Shown one piece after another: positions 1-9,651 of a stretch of 20,725 nt of DNA. Position 1 is the stretch's first letter, and the number at the start of each line of letters is the position of its first letter. Position numbers and translations under genes: made by a program. The stretch is taken from the NCBI GenBank assembly GCA_021441665.1, contig JAGYYN010006100.1, forward strand, positions 1 through 20,725, written 5' to 3'. The stretch is from Euplotes cf. woodruffi 2 WChen-2021 (Eukaryota; Ciliophora; Spirotrichea; Euplotida; Euplotidae). The notes under the pieces are model-generated. The model searched no databases. It worked only from the letters and a program-made list of their open reading frames with translations, and was not told where the DNA came from.

Positions 1-33
1 AAGAAGCAGCACTGAATTTAATGTATACCAAAA
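1..33 (+). repeat. 33-bp inverted repeat, left copy
   Basis: Perfect reverse complement of 1505-1537, beginning at the window's first base, so the true repeat may be longer. On the minus strand it lies in the possible tail of the leftmost gene. Confidence 0.95.
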
Positions 34-411
34 CCCCACTGCTATCACTTGAGATAGAAATAGCTTGATATTTGGATAAAATTTTATCTGTTTTGACTGT
101 AATTAGCAAGCTTTTTAACATTAAACGATGTATCAGACACATCACTGGTTCAAGTTTACTATATTAAAATAGCTGATTACTTGCTAATGCTGAATTTAGA
201 GCTAGCCACAGACATCACACTGCTGTCTTTTTTGCGCTTGTTCACCACTGGGCAGTCGTAAATTTTCGATTTGGAACTTGTAGTCGCATACGAAGGAATG
301 TACTTAGACCTTCTTTCCTGAATTCCTAAAGATCACGAATGATTAGTTACTTTTTAATGCTTTTGATGTGATTATCATTGATGATTCGACGGCATCTTTT
401 CAGGAACTCAT
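1..411 (-). CDS. Unknown protein, 3' end off the window edge
   Basis: Not recognised. Reading right to left, a coding block at 351-482 (Asn/Ser-rich, with several TGA = Cys) runs into a clean 25-nt GT..AG intron (326-350). It continues at 181-325 with a Ser/Lys/Arg-rich stretch (RIQERRSKYIPSYATTSSKS and onward). At 181 the frame either ends at an AAG-TAA stop or passes a 22-nt intron (159-180) and stays open to the window edge; I slightly favour the second. The only in-frame ATG is at 409-411, but the frame is open upstream to an acceptor-like ATACAG at 483-488, so an earlier exon is possible. The last 33 bases at the edge are an inverted copy of 1505-1537, so the end should be treated with caution. 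Confidence 0.55.
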
Positions 412-482
412 GCTGCTGAGATCTACGTTTTCAGCGCAATTTAATTGACTCGGACAATTCGCCACATTGCTATTATTGATTC

Positions 483-795
483 CTGTATATAAACTTGAAT
501 CAGATTTAGTCTGTTATTTTACACTTTAAAAGCTTGATATAAAAAAAGGGGAAATATTCAACAATTTAAAATCAGCATAATTTCTAGAAAAGAGATTAGT
601 TCCACTTTTGTGTTATAGTCGAGTTATTTTAGTAATTTTTAGTTTGATAAATTCTAAATCATCAAAGTTTTTAATCTTAGCAATAAAAAATTAAAAGCGG
701 TTGTAGTCGAAATAAAATCAGCTATTTTTATCACATTGTTTAATCTACATAAAAACTGATTGAATACTAATTTGATTTTATAAAAGGAGATTTGC
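483..795. other. AT-rich gap between two minus-strand genes
   Basis: About 310 bases between the stop of the gene at 796-2050 and the first clear coding block of the leftmost gene. Very AT-rich. An 88-codon open frame on the minus strand (654-917) runs through it, but its composition is that of noncoding sequence and it overlaps the end of the upstream gene in another frame. It should hold the 3' end of one gene and the 5' end of the next. I see no convincing promoter motif. Confidence 0.5.
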
Positions 796-2050
796 TTAAT
801 TATACAGATATCCAGTGTTAATTGATTTAAATAATAAGTTATTACTGTTATCTCTGCAACACTTACTTTTATACTTGGCTTCGAGATTATCTGCAGATTG
901 CTCAGAGTCAACCTCAATTTGTGAGTCGTACTTATCCTTGACTAAATCCTGCTTTTTATGTTCGACAAAAGCTGTAAATATAGTTATACAAATTACATGA
1001 GTTTTGGCTTCCTTGCTTAGGTCTATTTAAGTCTCGGTTGTAGGCGAGGCTGACCGATGACTTAGAGTCTCTGATTACAAACTTGCTTTCAGATTGAATA
1101 ATCTTGGACTGCTTTGGCTGCTTGCCTCGATCAAACGATTTCTTTAGTAAATTTTGCGCTAAAAAAGGTCAATTTTGGATAGGTACCTTTTGATGCTTTG
1201 TTTTTTGTCGTCTGAGCTTGATTTAAGCCTACTGGCAATGCTGAGCTGCTATGCTCCTTGATAAGCTCATTTAGCAGCTCTTGTGTCTTTTCTGAAAGAT
1301 TATAAAGCGTGCTTAATGACAGATCTTTATTTTCACCTGTCTTGCTAAGGGGCTGAGACTTGTCTTTTGATTTATCTAATTCTCGCTTGCGCTTTTCAAC
1401 TCTAATCAGTAAGCATTTCGAAGCAGATGTTAACTCGTTCAACTTCTGCTTAGAGTATTTGCTATAAAGGGTGCATTTTGATGATTTACCTTTTAGCCGT
1501 GTTATTTTGGTATACATTAAATTCAGTGCTGCTTCTTATATAAATTGTGGCTTTTTGGATTTGTGCAAATCGACACTTTTCTTATGGATCAGCTGGAACT
1601 TCTCAGATGTAGTTATTGAGAGCTTGCTGTTATTTTGAATGCTCCTTCTTTTGCTAATAACTCCAATATCCTCTTTATAGTTATTAATAATTGCTACCTA
1701 CTTGCTTTAGTGAAGTCACAAGGGGAAACTTTCTCTTTCCTCGAGCTCAGCTGTGTTTCTGTGGTGCTATTTATTGAGAGCAGGCGCTTTGTGGATTTTC
1801 TTCTGTGATGAAGACTTCTGCAAGTCTACCGTAACGCTAGACTTGTATATGTCTTGATTCAGTGACCTCCGACTTGATAGCAGTTTGAAATGCGCTGATG
1901 GGTCGTGTTTGAATGGTGATGGGCCAATAATCTCTGCAAATAATCGTTATTTTTGTAAAGCAATATTTCACTGTTTAAATGTAAAAACTTACCTTCATAC
2001 TTGCACGACTGCAGATTTGAATTAAAAATCTCTGATATTTCTCTCAACAC
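796..2050 (-). CDS. Unknown Lys/Ser-rich protein with one +1 frameshift
   Basis: Not recognised; a basic, low-complexity protein likely to be disordered. Exons, in reading order: up to 1993, 1702-1933, 1577-1672, 1187-1534, 997-1158 and 796-971. Introns are 1934-1992 (59 nt), 1673-1701 (29), 1535-1576 (42, weak GTGTCG donor), 1159-1186 (28) and 972-996 (25); phases agree at every junction. The frame stops at AAA-TAG (1767-1772) and resumes one base on with a natural protein stretch, so a +1 frameshift is inferred. The 42-nt intron is proposed only because an in-frame TAA otherwise follows PQFI; without it the locus would be two genes, the second starting at ATG 1515-1517 (MYTK). The true start lies upstream of 2050: no in-frame ATG is present and an acceptor-like AAAG precedes the block. 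Confidence 0.6.
1505..1537 (-). repeat. 33-bp inverted repeat, right copy
   Basis: Perfect reverse complement of 1-33. It covers the proposed intron acceptor and the codons MYTK of the gene at 796-2050. Beyond the 33 bases the two flanks differ. Confidence 0.95.
1767..1772 (-). promoter_or_regulatory. +1 frameshift site AAA-TAG-C
   Basis: Frame ..KIHKAPALNK stops at TAG; one base on, STTETQLSSRKEKVSPCDFT continues to a 29-nt intron. It is the only strong site in the window using TAG rather than TAA. Confidence 0.7.
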
Positions 2051-2296
2051 TTTAGTTTTGATCAGTTAAAATAGTGAAGAGAAAAAATATATCAAATTAT
2101 TTGATTTAGCATGAATATTAAAGTCTTAATTTTGACCTGAAATATGACTGATTCAAGCTTATTTTCTGTCGCATTTAAAAATAAAGTAAGTCTCGAAAAT
2201 AAAAATACAAAACTATTAAAAGAATTCAGACCTTTATAAATAAATTTTTAAACAGATGAATGAGCACCAATGCAGAATACAATACCTTTAATCTTA

Positions 2297-3558
2297 TTAT
2301 TTTATATGAGTTAAAATTTCCAGCTGAGAGTTCCACGGATGCTCAAATTTGATTATTTTTCTCGATGAATAAATTCAAGCACATGATATCAAAGAGCTCT
2401 TGTAATTCTGCAGCGGTAAAATGAGTTGTGCAAGTTGGCACAAGTATAAAGCACCTTCAGTACACTTATTAATATTTCCTTCATCAATATGTTTATAGTT
2501 TTTACTATGATCAGTCTTTTTGTCTTTATCACCATCTTCAGGTTTAGAAGCTTGACTTTCTCACTACACGATTAAAATAGCGGGATTAATAATTACTCGA
2601 TCAGAGGCAAATACAATTCCTTGAGAAATCAGTGCAATCAGGATTCGATATGGGGTTAGCTGATTAAGGTTCCAATTCAGCGACTTGAGCACTTTCTCCT
2701 CCATCTTGATGTATTGTTGCTGTCCGCTGACCATTCATATCGAGCCTATAGATCGAGAGAGGCTGCTTACTTAGATCTTTGTGCTTGTTCTTGACTAAAA
2801 GGAACTGGCAGTAAATAGTCTCATAGCAAAGTAAGTTATTGTCGATTTCATCTAGCTTAGACGCGATTAAAATGCATGCGGCAACCAACATTGCGATTTC
2901 CTTCTCGTCTATCTTGACTCTTGCGCATATTTGGATGAAGTACGCCAAGGCAAGGTTGCAAGTGTCTGTTCTTTGCTCTCCATATGTCTGCATATCGTCG
3001 AAGTAGAATTTGTACACGTATGGAAGATACTTTTCAAATATATACCTCTTGTTGTAAATCCTCATATTTTGCGAGTTTTCTTCGTCAAACAGCATGTTTC
3101 TATAATTCTGGATTGGATTGATATCCTCATCAGATCAAGTTTTGCTTCCCTGAAACACGACTGTGGTGTCGAAGTAACTTTTAGTGGCTCAGTAAACAGA
3201 AAGACTGCTGTGCTTGACGAAGACTTTAGAACAGTGCTTTCAGATATACAAATCTGAATCTATTTTGTAGATATGCCTATAAATAAAACACATTCATTTA
3301 TAATTTCGAGTCTAAAACAACATGAAGGATGTTATTTTAACAAGCGATTACAAATTACCTATTCAGATCGAGATTGAGTATATTAGTCGTATCTACATCT
3401 CACTCGCACTGTTTTATCTTATTCAGCTGTTCAGCTAATCAGTCGATACCTTTCACTGAATTTGCTGGCTTAGGTTGACTCTCTTTCTTTTGGCCTCTGG
3501 ATGTAAAGACTTCGTGTGAGTCGTTTTGATACGGGTTGCTAAATCTATAAAAATACAT
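2297..3558 (-). CDS. Cyclin with both cyclin folds
   Basis: A CDK-binding regulatory subunit. Four exons (3359-3558, 2771-3276, 2597-2745, 2297-2563) are joined by introns of 82, 25 and 33 nt and give 373 residues. The N-terminal cyclin box is clear: CNLALAYFIQICARVKID, then ILIASKLDEI, then YIKMEEKVLKSLNWNLNQLT, with the Lys of ASKLDEI and the Glu of KMEEK in the places used for CDK contact in cyclins. The second fold is weaker but visible (ALYLCQLAQLILPLQNYKSS, SCACIYSSRKII, HPWNSQLEIL). Splicing out the 25-nt intron 2746-2770 is essential: without it the box is cut in half. The start is ATG 3556-3558; the frame is open upstream and further 5' exons in 3579-3951 are possible. The end is AAA-TAA-TAA; a +1 shift there would add 16 residues. 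Subtype (A/B/D) cannot be told. Confidence 0.85.
2597..3095 (-). other. Cyclin box (N-terminal cyclin fold)
   Basis: The best-conserved part of the cyclin gene lies here, spanning the 25-nt intron 2746-2770. The downstream half (KMEEKVLKSLNWNL, then LTPYRILIALISQG) appears only in the spliced frame, which is strong evidence that a 25-nt intron is real. Confidence 0.85.
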
Positions 3559-4112
3559 ATCAAATGATGCTCCAATCACTAAGTTTTTATTTATCAATCA
3601 GAGCCATATTTAAATTTTACATCAAGTGATTTCGCATCCTTTAACCATTATGCATCTCAGATTGAGCACATGTAAAGATTGAAAATAAATTTACTCATAT
3701 CTAGGACTGAAAAAGCACCATTTTAAATAAACCAAAGATTAAGCTTATTTATCGCAGATCTAGTTGTTATTATTTTTCATTGATGAAACTAAAGTTTTTA
3801 ATGATATTGGCACAACAGCGAAGTATAAAATGTCTTCTGTTCTAAGTTCATCCTTTTTGTAATTAAGCACATTTTAGCTTAGCTGTTTGGGTATATTTTC
3901 TCAGAGAATACTGAACTTGCTTACCTTCCTACCACGCTTTTCATTTTCAATCTAAAATACAGTCAGCGGGGATTAAAACTGCTATTTTAAAAATAATGTA
4001 AATTTAATTGCATAAATTGTTTTACTATTCAATATATATATATATATCAACTATGCTTTTTGTGAGTGCGAGGCTTCACAAAAAATATAAGTGAACTGGA
4101 TTAAATAATAAA
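3559..4112. other. Divergent gap between cyclin and transporter genes
   Basis: Holds the 5' regions of two divergent genes. It contains a 16-base TA run (4031-4046), two inverted copies of GATTGAAAAT (3677-3686 plus, 3943-3952 minus) and short coding-like pieces on the minus strand. Of these, 3925-3951 and 3814-3852 have correct acceptor and donor borders and read IENEKRGRK then DELRTEDILYFAV. They might be 5' exons of the cyclin gene or a small separate gene; the chain of very small exons needed is weak. Confidence 0.45.
4031..4046. repeat. Short TA repeat
   Basis: A run of alternating A and T of about 16 bases upstream of the transporter start, in the divergent gap. Probably neutral low-complexity sequence. 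Confidence 0.8.
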
Positions 4113-5910
4113 ATGACAAACTGGATTTGAAGAAACTTAACAAGTTTGCTTCTTCTCGCTGCATTCCAAGGCCTCGTGGTGTTTCCGAATATGGGGATAC
4201 AGTACTACTTTCTGATTGACTTAAAGCTCACTCCAGGACAGCTTTCAATATTCAACGGAATTATTAACTACGTCTGGGTGCTCAAAGCGCTGTTTGGATT
4301 TATCGTTGACTCAGTTTACTTTTTTGGCTACAGGAGGAAGCCAAATTTGCTATTTTTCTCGATCGTATGCTCGATTGGATGGTTCTCGATGGGCTTTTAT
4401 GTAGACAGCCTCGCGACGGCCGTGATTACTAAACTGACTATCAATATTTGCCTTGGATTTATAAACACCATTAATGAAGCTATCATGGTGGAGATGTCGA
4501 TTTCGTCAAATAAAAGCGAGTCTAATGATTCTGCTTCGAATTTGGAACAAACTCCAGCACAAAATGACCAAGAGATCGAATCACACGACTGAAGGAATGA
4601 TGTTGAGGTACTTTCAGATGTAGAGAATCCAAATCAGGATAATTCAGCCCAGCTTTTAACCCCGAATAGCATGAAATCTTCAAATGAACAGTGATGTGAC
4701 GACTATGAAGTGCTATCGTAAGCTATTTGTCAAATCTTTTGTAAATATTAACTTAGCTAATTTAGTTTTTTAATTAGCCAATCATAAATTGACATTATGG
4801 CTCTCTCAGCACGTTTGACTATAGTATTGCAAAACGACGAAGATTTAATTAAGTAAATATAGAAGCAACTCAACAGATTTAAGTGATTCTGAAGACCACC
4901 GTCATAAAAAGGCAACAAATTACGTATCATACTTCATGGCTGCCTCCTCTTTATTCGCTATGATAGCAACATTTTTAGGAGGATTATTTTTAGAGATGTT
5001 TCCAAAAACACTGCTTTTCAAATTGACCTTAGCTCTCTGAATTATCCCATTAGCTGTCGTATTTATCCTCTACGAAAAGAAAGTAACTAAACAAGACAGC
5101 ATTGGGACGTCTGATTGTGCTAATAAATCTTCAAGACCGTCGAGATGCAAGCTAATGTGAGACAATCTGCGTGTTCTCAGAGAATACTTAAAGCAGGGAT
5201 TTATATTCAAACCGGTGTTATTTATATTCCTGGTGCTTCTAAACCCGTCAGTCGACTCTGTGATGTTTTCTTACCAGGCAACTAAGCTGAACTTCTCCCC
5301 GCTGTTTATATCGTATATCAGCGTGGCGACATCGATTTCAAATATCATCGCTATTTTTCTTTACAAGAAGTACTTGTTCAACATTGATTTAAGAGTAATT
5401 ATCGCCTTCACTACAGTTGGATTTTGAGTCTTTAATGGCCTAAAGCTCGTTATAGTATTTGGCATCAACGAGCAGCTTGGAATCAGCAACAAAGTCTTCT
5501 ATATGATCTCCGATTGTCTGTACTCCTTCGCTAATGAGATCCACTTGATGCCGATAATGATCGTGGCATGAAGAATATGACCGAAGAAAGTCGAAGCCAC
5601 AGTATTTGAATTCATCATGAGCATTGTAAACCTCGGCTACTTGATTTCGTATCAGTCAGGAGGGTTCCTTGCTGATCTTCTCGGCATCACCATCGATGAC
5701 TTTAGCAACTTGTGGATTCAGATTCTGATTTCATCAGTTTTTCCACTGGTTGTGCTTTCTGCGATATTCATTATTCCTTCGGATTTCAGCGAAAAGGTCG
5801 AAGCATTTTCGAAAAAGATATCGAAAGAGGAAAATGACAAGATCAGCATTTTTGATCGAAGAGGTTCAGATAACTTAAACGACTCTCAAGTAGTCCAAAA
5901 AGAAAAGTAA
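4113..5910 (+). CDS. BT1-family (folate-biopterin type) membrane transporter
   Basis: A multi-pass major-facilitator-related carrier of the BT1 family, whose members move folates or pteridines across membranes; the substrate here is inferred only from family. Two exons (4113-4717, 4863-5910) around a 145-nt intron give 550 residues, with about twelve hydrophobic helices split by a long acidic Ser/Asn-rich loop between the halves. Family marks: YVWVLKALFGFIVDS early, and RICPKKVEATVFEFIMS near residue 445, the classic BT1 signature. Eight or so in-frame TGA codons must be read; those at 5569-5571 and 5578-5580 lie in ACRICPKK, where relatives have small residues or Cys, which argues for Cys. 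The start context is ATAAAATG. It is divergent from the cyclin gene and convergent with the seven-helix gene. Confidence 0.9.
4718..4862 (+). other. 145-nt intron of the transporter gene
   Basis: GTAAGC..ATATAG. Removing it joins ..EVLS to SNSTDLSDSE in frame. It is four to six times longer than most introns here and very AT-rich; a germline eliminated segment nested in a short intron would look like this, but no decisive border is visible. Confidence 0.75.
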
Positions 5911-5951
5911 AAAGTCTATGTTCAACGTGAAATTTATCATTTGCAGCCTCA

Positions 5952-5961
5952 CATTGAACAT
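5952..5961 (+). other. CATTGAACAT, resembling a Euplotes chromosome-breakage motif
   Basis: Lies in the 105-bp gap between two convergent stops (5910 and 6016). It resembles the Euplotes crassus breakage consensus HATTGAAaHH except for one weak position. The motif is short and expected by chance in AT-rich DNA, so this is only a candidate. Confidence 0.25.
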
Positions 5962-6015
5962 TGATTAATCATAAAATAAAATTAATTCTTGTGTTCTAAA
6001 TATTTACAGTTAAAT

Positions 6016-7167
6016 CTAGTTTATCGCTGTAGCTCTGTCTGTAGTTTCGTTCCTACTAAACTTCCTTTGTTTATTATTAATTCGAGTTGACTTTTTGGTT
6101 CTTGGCTGGAACTCTTTAGCTAAGAACACCTCAAGGCTGTCCTGTTCATCAGAAAAGCTATTGTCTCTTTCAGGAGAAGCGACAGTTTTCTTTGGTCGTA
6201 TGAGCTCAGGATTCGCTTCGTGTCTGTTGTAGTCTTCATCTGCACTGCTTAAAGCGTCTTCGACATCGCTGTCGATAATGCGGACTTGGTGCTTAGCCTC
6301 GTCCATCGGGCCAATCGGGTTTTGCTTATTGAGGATATATAGTAGAAGTACTGTTGGAAGAAAAGAGACAATTAAGCAATACCACATAAACAAATCAGTC
6401 GGGTTGTCTAAAGCGACAAAATACATATTTTGCTCTCAAGTAAAATTATCGCTATGATTGATCAGAATTTCGCTGATGAAAGATCTTAAGACTCGAAAGA
6501 CTGAGCAAATGAATCATCCTATTGTAATTGTCCACAGCTTGACCTTTGCATCCTTAAGGTCTTTTGCTTGATTCAATAGACTCCTGAGCTGTTCTGCGCT
6601 ATTAGTACCCAGCGCTTCTTCTCTCAAATGTCGTTTGTTAACATAATAAGCAAGAACAATATTACCGATTCCAATAATGATCTCGAGAATATTAATAAGC
6701 AAAGAGTGGATTTCTGTTGCTGAGGTATCATTTTCTTCGTCGCATAGGAAAGCATTGTTAAAGTCGATAAGTGACGTAATGAATAAAATAAACAGCACGA
6801 ATATCATTCCCCCTGTGTATACAGTTTTATTGAATATTTTGTGCCTATCAACTGGAAATATAGCATTTGCAAACATGTAGAAGATGAGCACGATCACTCC
6901 AAGGTAAAGTAGATCTGCTAAGTACTGCAAGAATCTTGTCGGTAGTAAAAATTCAAAAACTAGAAATAAGAATACTCTGACCCACAACACTAAGATTAAA
7001 ATAATATCCAGAACAAGCCATGTTTTGAACCGCTTTTGAAGTTTATATGCCGAACGGAAGAACCATACAAGTAGAAGGATACCAAGAATGAGTTCGCACC
7101 ATTGACGGAGAGTTTCAAAGATAATTTCGCCGTTGAAAAGCTTTATCTTCTTGCCTAAATCAACCAT
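6016..7167 (-). CDS. Seven-helix membrane protein with acidic C-terminal tail
   Basis: A single exon of 383 residues once TGA is read as Cys (two in-frame TGA, including 6514-6516). Seven hydrophobic helices are visible: ELILGILLLVWFF, DIILILVLWVRVFLFLVF, LADLLYLGVIVLIFYMFA, TGGMIFVLFILFITSLI, LLINILEIIIGIGNIVLAYYV, TITIGCFICSVFRVL and MWYCLIVSFLPTVLLLYIL. A hydrophilic tail of about 100 residues follows, rich in Asp/Glu, Ser, Lys and Arg. The topology resembles the THH1/TOM1/TOM3 proteins and GPCR-like families, but I see no diagnostic motif, so the family is open. The likely start is ATG 7165-7167; the gap to the divergent coiled-coil gene is only 134 bp. The stop is TAG at 6016-6018. Confidence 0.75.
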
Positions 7168-7301
7168 CCACTTATTTTAAATATTCTATTTGAGTTTCAT
7201 TTCCTTGATTAGATAATAAATTAGTTGCTTTAAATATTATATAATTCTATATTTACCGGAACAGCTGACTTTTAATTGATTTTTATCAGGATTAAATAAA
7301 A

Positions 7302-9508
7302 ATGAGTTATGCTGATGAAATAGACTTTATCATGAACACTCTGAACAACCACAAAAACCAGCTGGCAGATCTGTTCAACAAATCAATCGAACTGCAGAAG
7401 TACTTTCCGTTTATCAAAGTGTTCCCCAGCAAGATTCTCGACCACGACAAAGCAATTTCTGGTATTGAGTACGAGATGAAATTCAAATACACTTCTTATA
7501 GTATATTTTGACTATCTCAATCTAACCCAAAATAAAAACATTAAAATTATATATTATGTTGATTTTTTTAATAATTTTATATTTACATAATTCTTTCGTT
7601 ACCTCAATACTCAAACAGTAACTTTATTATTTTTGAAGTCCCAAATTTTCAGTGAAAAATACCTAAATAACAGTATTTAAAAAGTAACCAAATCGATGAA
7701 AGATTAGAGAAATTAACTGAATCACTGAGTCGTAAGATCAGGTAAGCACTGATGCCAGTTGTGTTCAAATATTTGAATCTCTATAACAGCAATTATTTAG
7801 AGAAGAGTGAATAGATATCAAGAACCAGATCGAGATAAATCTTTCTTCATACCCGACCACATCGCAGCTGATGGCGATTCTTCAGTCGTACGCGAGAAAA
7901 GAAGACCACGAGCTATATACTCAAAGTACGTCTATTTGACTTTCTTAACCCAGCGGTTTTTGAGACTTACGTATTTTTAGGATCTGCTCCAATAGATATC
8001 TCTCCGTCGACTCCGCTAGCTAAAGAGACTGACTTCATGCAGAAGCTAACTAACAAAATTTCAGTTAGCGAGTTTGAGAAGTTCAAGCAGACAATTGAGT
8101 CCAACTTTGTAAAAGTATTCGACAAGCTCAATGAAGCTCCAGCAGTTTTACAAGCTAAAACTTGCGATGATAATTCAAAAATTAATGAATTAATCAACGA
8201 ACTACAGGAAAAGATTAGCAAGATGACTATTGATACCAAAATTGATTTCTACAACGAGTCGATATTGCAGCAGATACAGTCGCTAAGTAAAATCAGTGAA
8301 GAGTAAGCTACATTTCCTGTTAATTTACTATTTGATATAAATATCCTATTTTAAAGGTTAGTAAAAATCAATCCAATTTTAGCAATACAAAAGGCCTCAA
8401 ATAGCATTCAGCATGAAGTAGATGAGAAGCATAAAGAGCTGAAGAAAAAGCTCGGGCTGATCCCGCAGGAGAAAGGCAGCAAGACAGCAATAGTGTATAA
8501 CCATTCTGAGCTGATACAAATGCATCGAGAGCTAGATCACAAGTTTCATATTCTCGCGGAAGAGCTCAACAGCAAGATCCAGCAGTTAAATGAAAACCAG
8601 TTAAATATGATCGGTGGGTTTGATGCTTATTTTACTGTGGTTTAGATAAGATCAACAACAGCCAGCCAATCAAGATCTCTCCGTCGAGGATCTCAAATAA
8701 AAAATTAATCCAGATTGAGCAAACGATCGAGTCAATTCAGCAAGAGCAGAAGCTGCTGAAGAACAACAAGCAAAAGTGGTTCAACGAGATCTTCGACTCG
8801 ATCACGGATTACAAATAAAACAAAGATCCAGCTGCGGCTTGAGCTCACCGAATGACAGAAGAAAATTGAAACGCTATTTTCAGATATTTCATTCGAATCT
8901 CAGCAGCTGAAGGACTACATCAACGGTTGGACGACCAAGTACACAGAAGAGTTCCAGAATCTTAGTCGAGAGAACGAGGGACTGTCCAGAGAGTTCAACA
9001 GAACTATGAAGGAATATCGGGGCATGGTCTACACTTACTCGAATGAAAAGCTGAAGAATTCTCATGTACAAAGCACGATTGAGCATAAAACATACTCTGA
9101 AGAGAGGCTGAAGTCTTCAAATAACAACTCACAGATCAAAATTATATCGAGGGATATTCAAAGCGCAAAGCCCGGGATGAACATGAGGAATAAATCATTT
9201 GAGAAAGATCGCAGCATCAAGAAGTTCGAACATATGAGGGGCGGAGTTAATTCTGTAATAATTGCTGCTTATTTTTTCACTTACTTTATTTTCTTCTTCC
9301 TAATCGAAAATAACTAATTTTTAAGAGCAGAAACTGGAACAATACCATTGACTTTGCAGAGCTAAGCAGAAGATCAAACTGGGTAAAGCCAAACAGTAGA
9401 AAAATTAAGAAGCAGTTTAGTTCGAAAATGAACAACCTTTACTCAAAGTTCGCATTGATGAGAAAATGAGCAAATGGTGACATTAAAAATGAATCTTGAT
9501 CTAAATAA
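7302..9508 (+). CDS. Coiled-coil protein with one +1 frameshift
   Basis: Not recognised by family; long heptad-like helical stretches suggest a structural, possibly cytoskeletal, protein of about 569 residues. Exons: 7302-7468, 7685-7741, 7801-7925, 7981-8302, 8357-8613, 8646-9245 and 9326-9508. Introns are 216, 59, 55, 54, 32 and 80 nt and all phases agree. In the sixth exon the frame stops at AAA-TAA (8813-8818) and resumes one base later for 143 codons of the same helical character, so a +1 shift is needed. The N-terminus (MSYADEIDFIMNTLNNHKNQ) joins the rest by the 216-nt intron, the weakest junction; otherwise the first exon is a separate short gene ending at 7533-7535. The final stop is itself AAA-TAA; a shift there would add about 15 residues. 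Start context AAATAAAAATG. Confidence 0.75.
8813..8818 (+). promoter_or_regulatory. +1 frameshift site AAA-TAA-A
   Basis: The coiled-coil frame ends ..SITDYK then TAA; skipping the T of TAA gives KTKIQLRLELTECQKK and an open frame to 9245. The upstream frame has no further coding and the downstream frame has no start nearby. It matches the known Euplotes shift signal. Confidence 0.85.
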
Positions 9509-9651
9509 AAAATTCAAAATTGATCGATTTCAGCAACGTTTGTTATATTTCTAAATCTTCAAATAATTTTTTGTGCTTATAACCCAGTTTCTTCAATAAC
9601 GAGCTCTTCTCAGAGAAAGCAGTAAAAATATATAATATAATTATTGATAAA

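Noticed and set aside
30-37. AAAACCCC as a telomere
   Set aside because: A single unit at the end of an inverted repeat; real telomeres would be tandem. Other CCCC-containing spots (9877, 20390) are in coding sequence.
654-917. 87-codon open frame on the minus strand
   Set aside because: AT-rich, hydrophobic and low in usual codons; overlaps the better-supported end of the gene at 796-2050 in another frame.
2931-3257. 108-codon plus-strand frame opposite the cyclin
   Set aside because: Antisense shadow of the cyclin exon, which has clear homology and splice sites.
5569-5580. TGA = Trp (heterotrich-type code)
   Set aside because: The conserved BT1 and TTLL positions favour Cys, heterotrich introns are 15-16 nt, and AAA-TAA frameshifting is a Euplotes trait.
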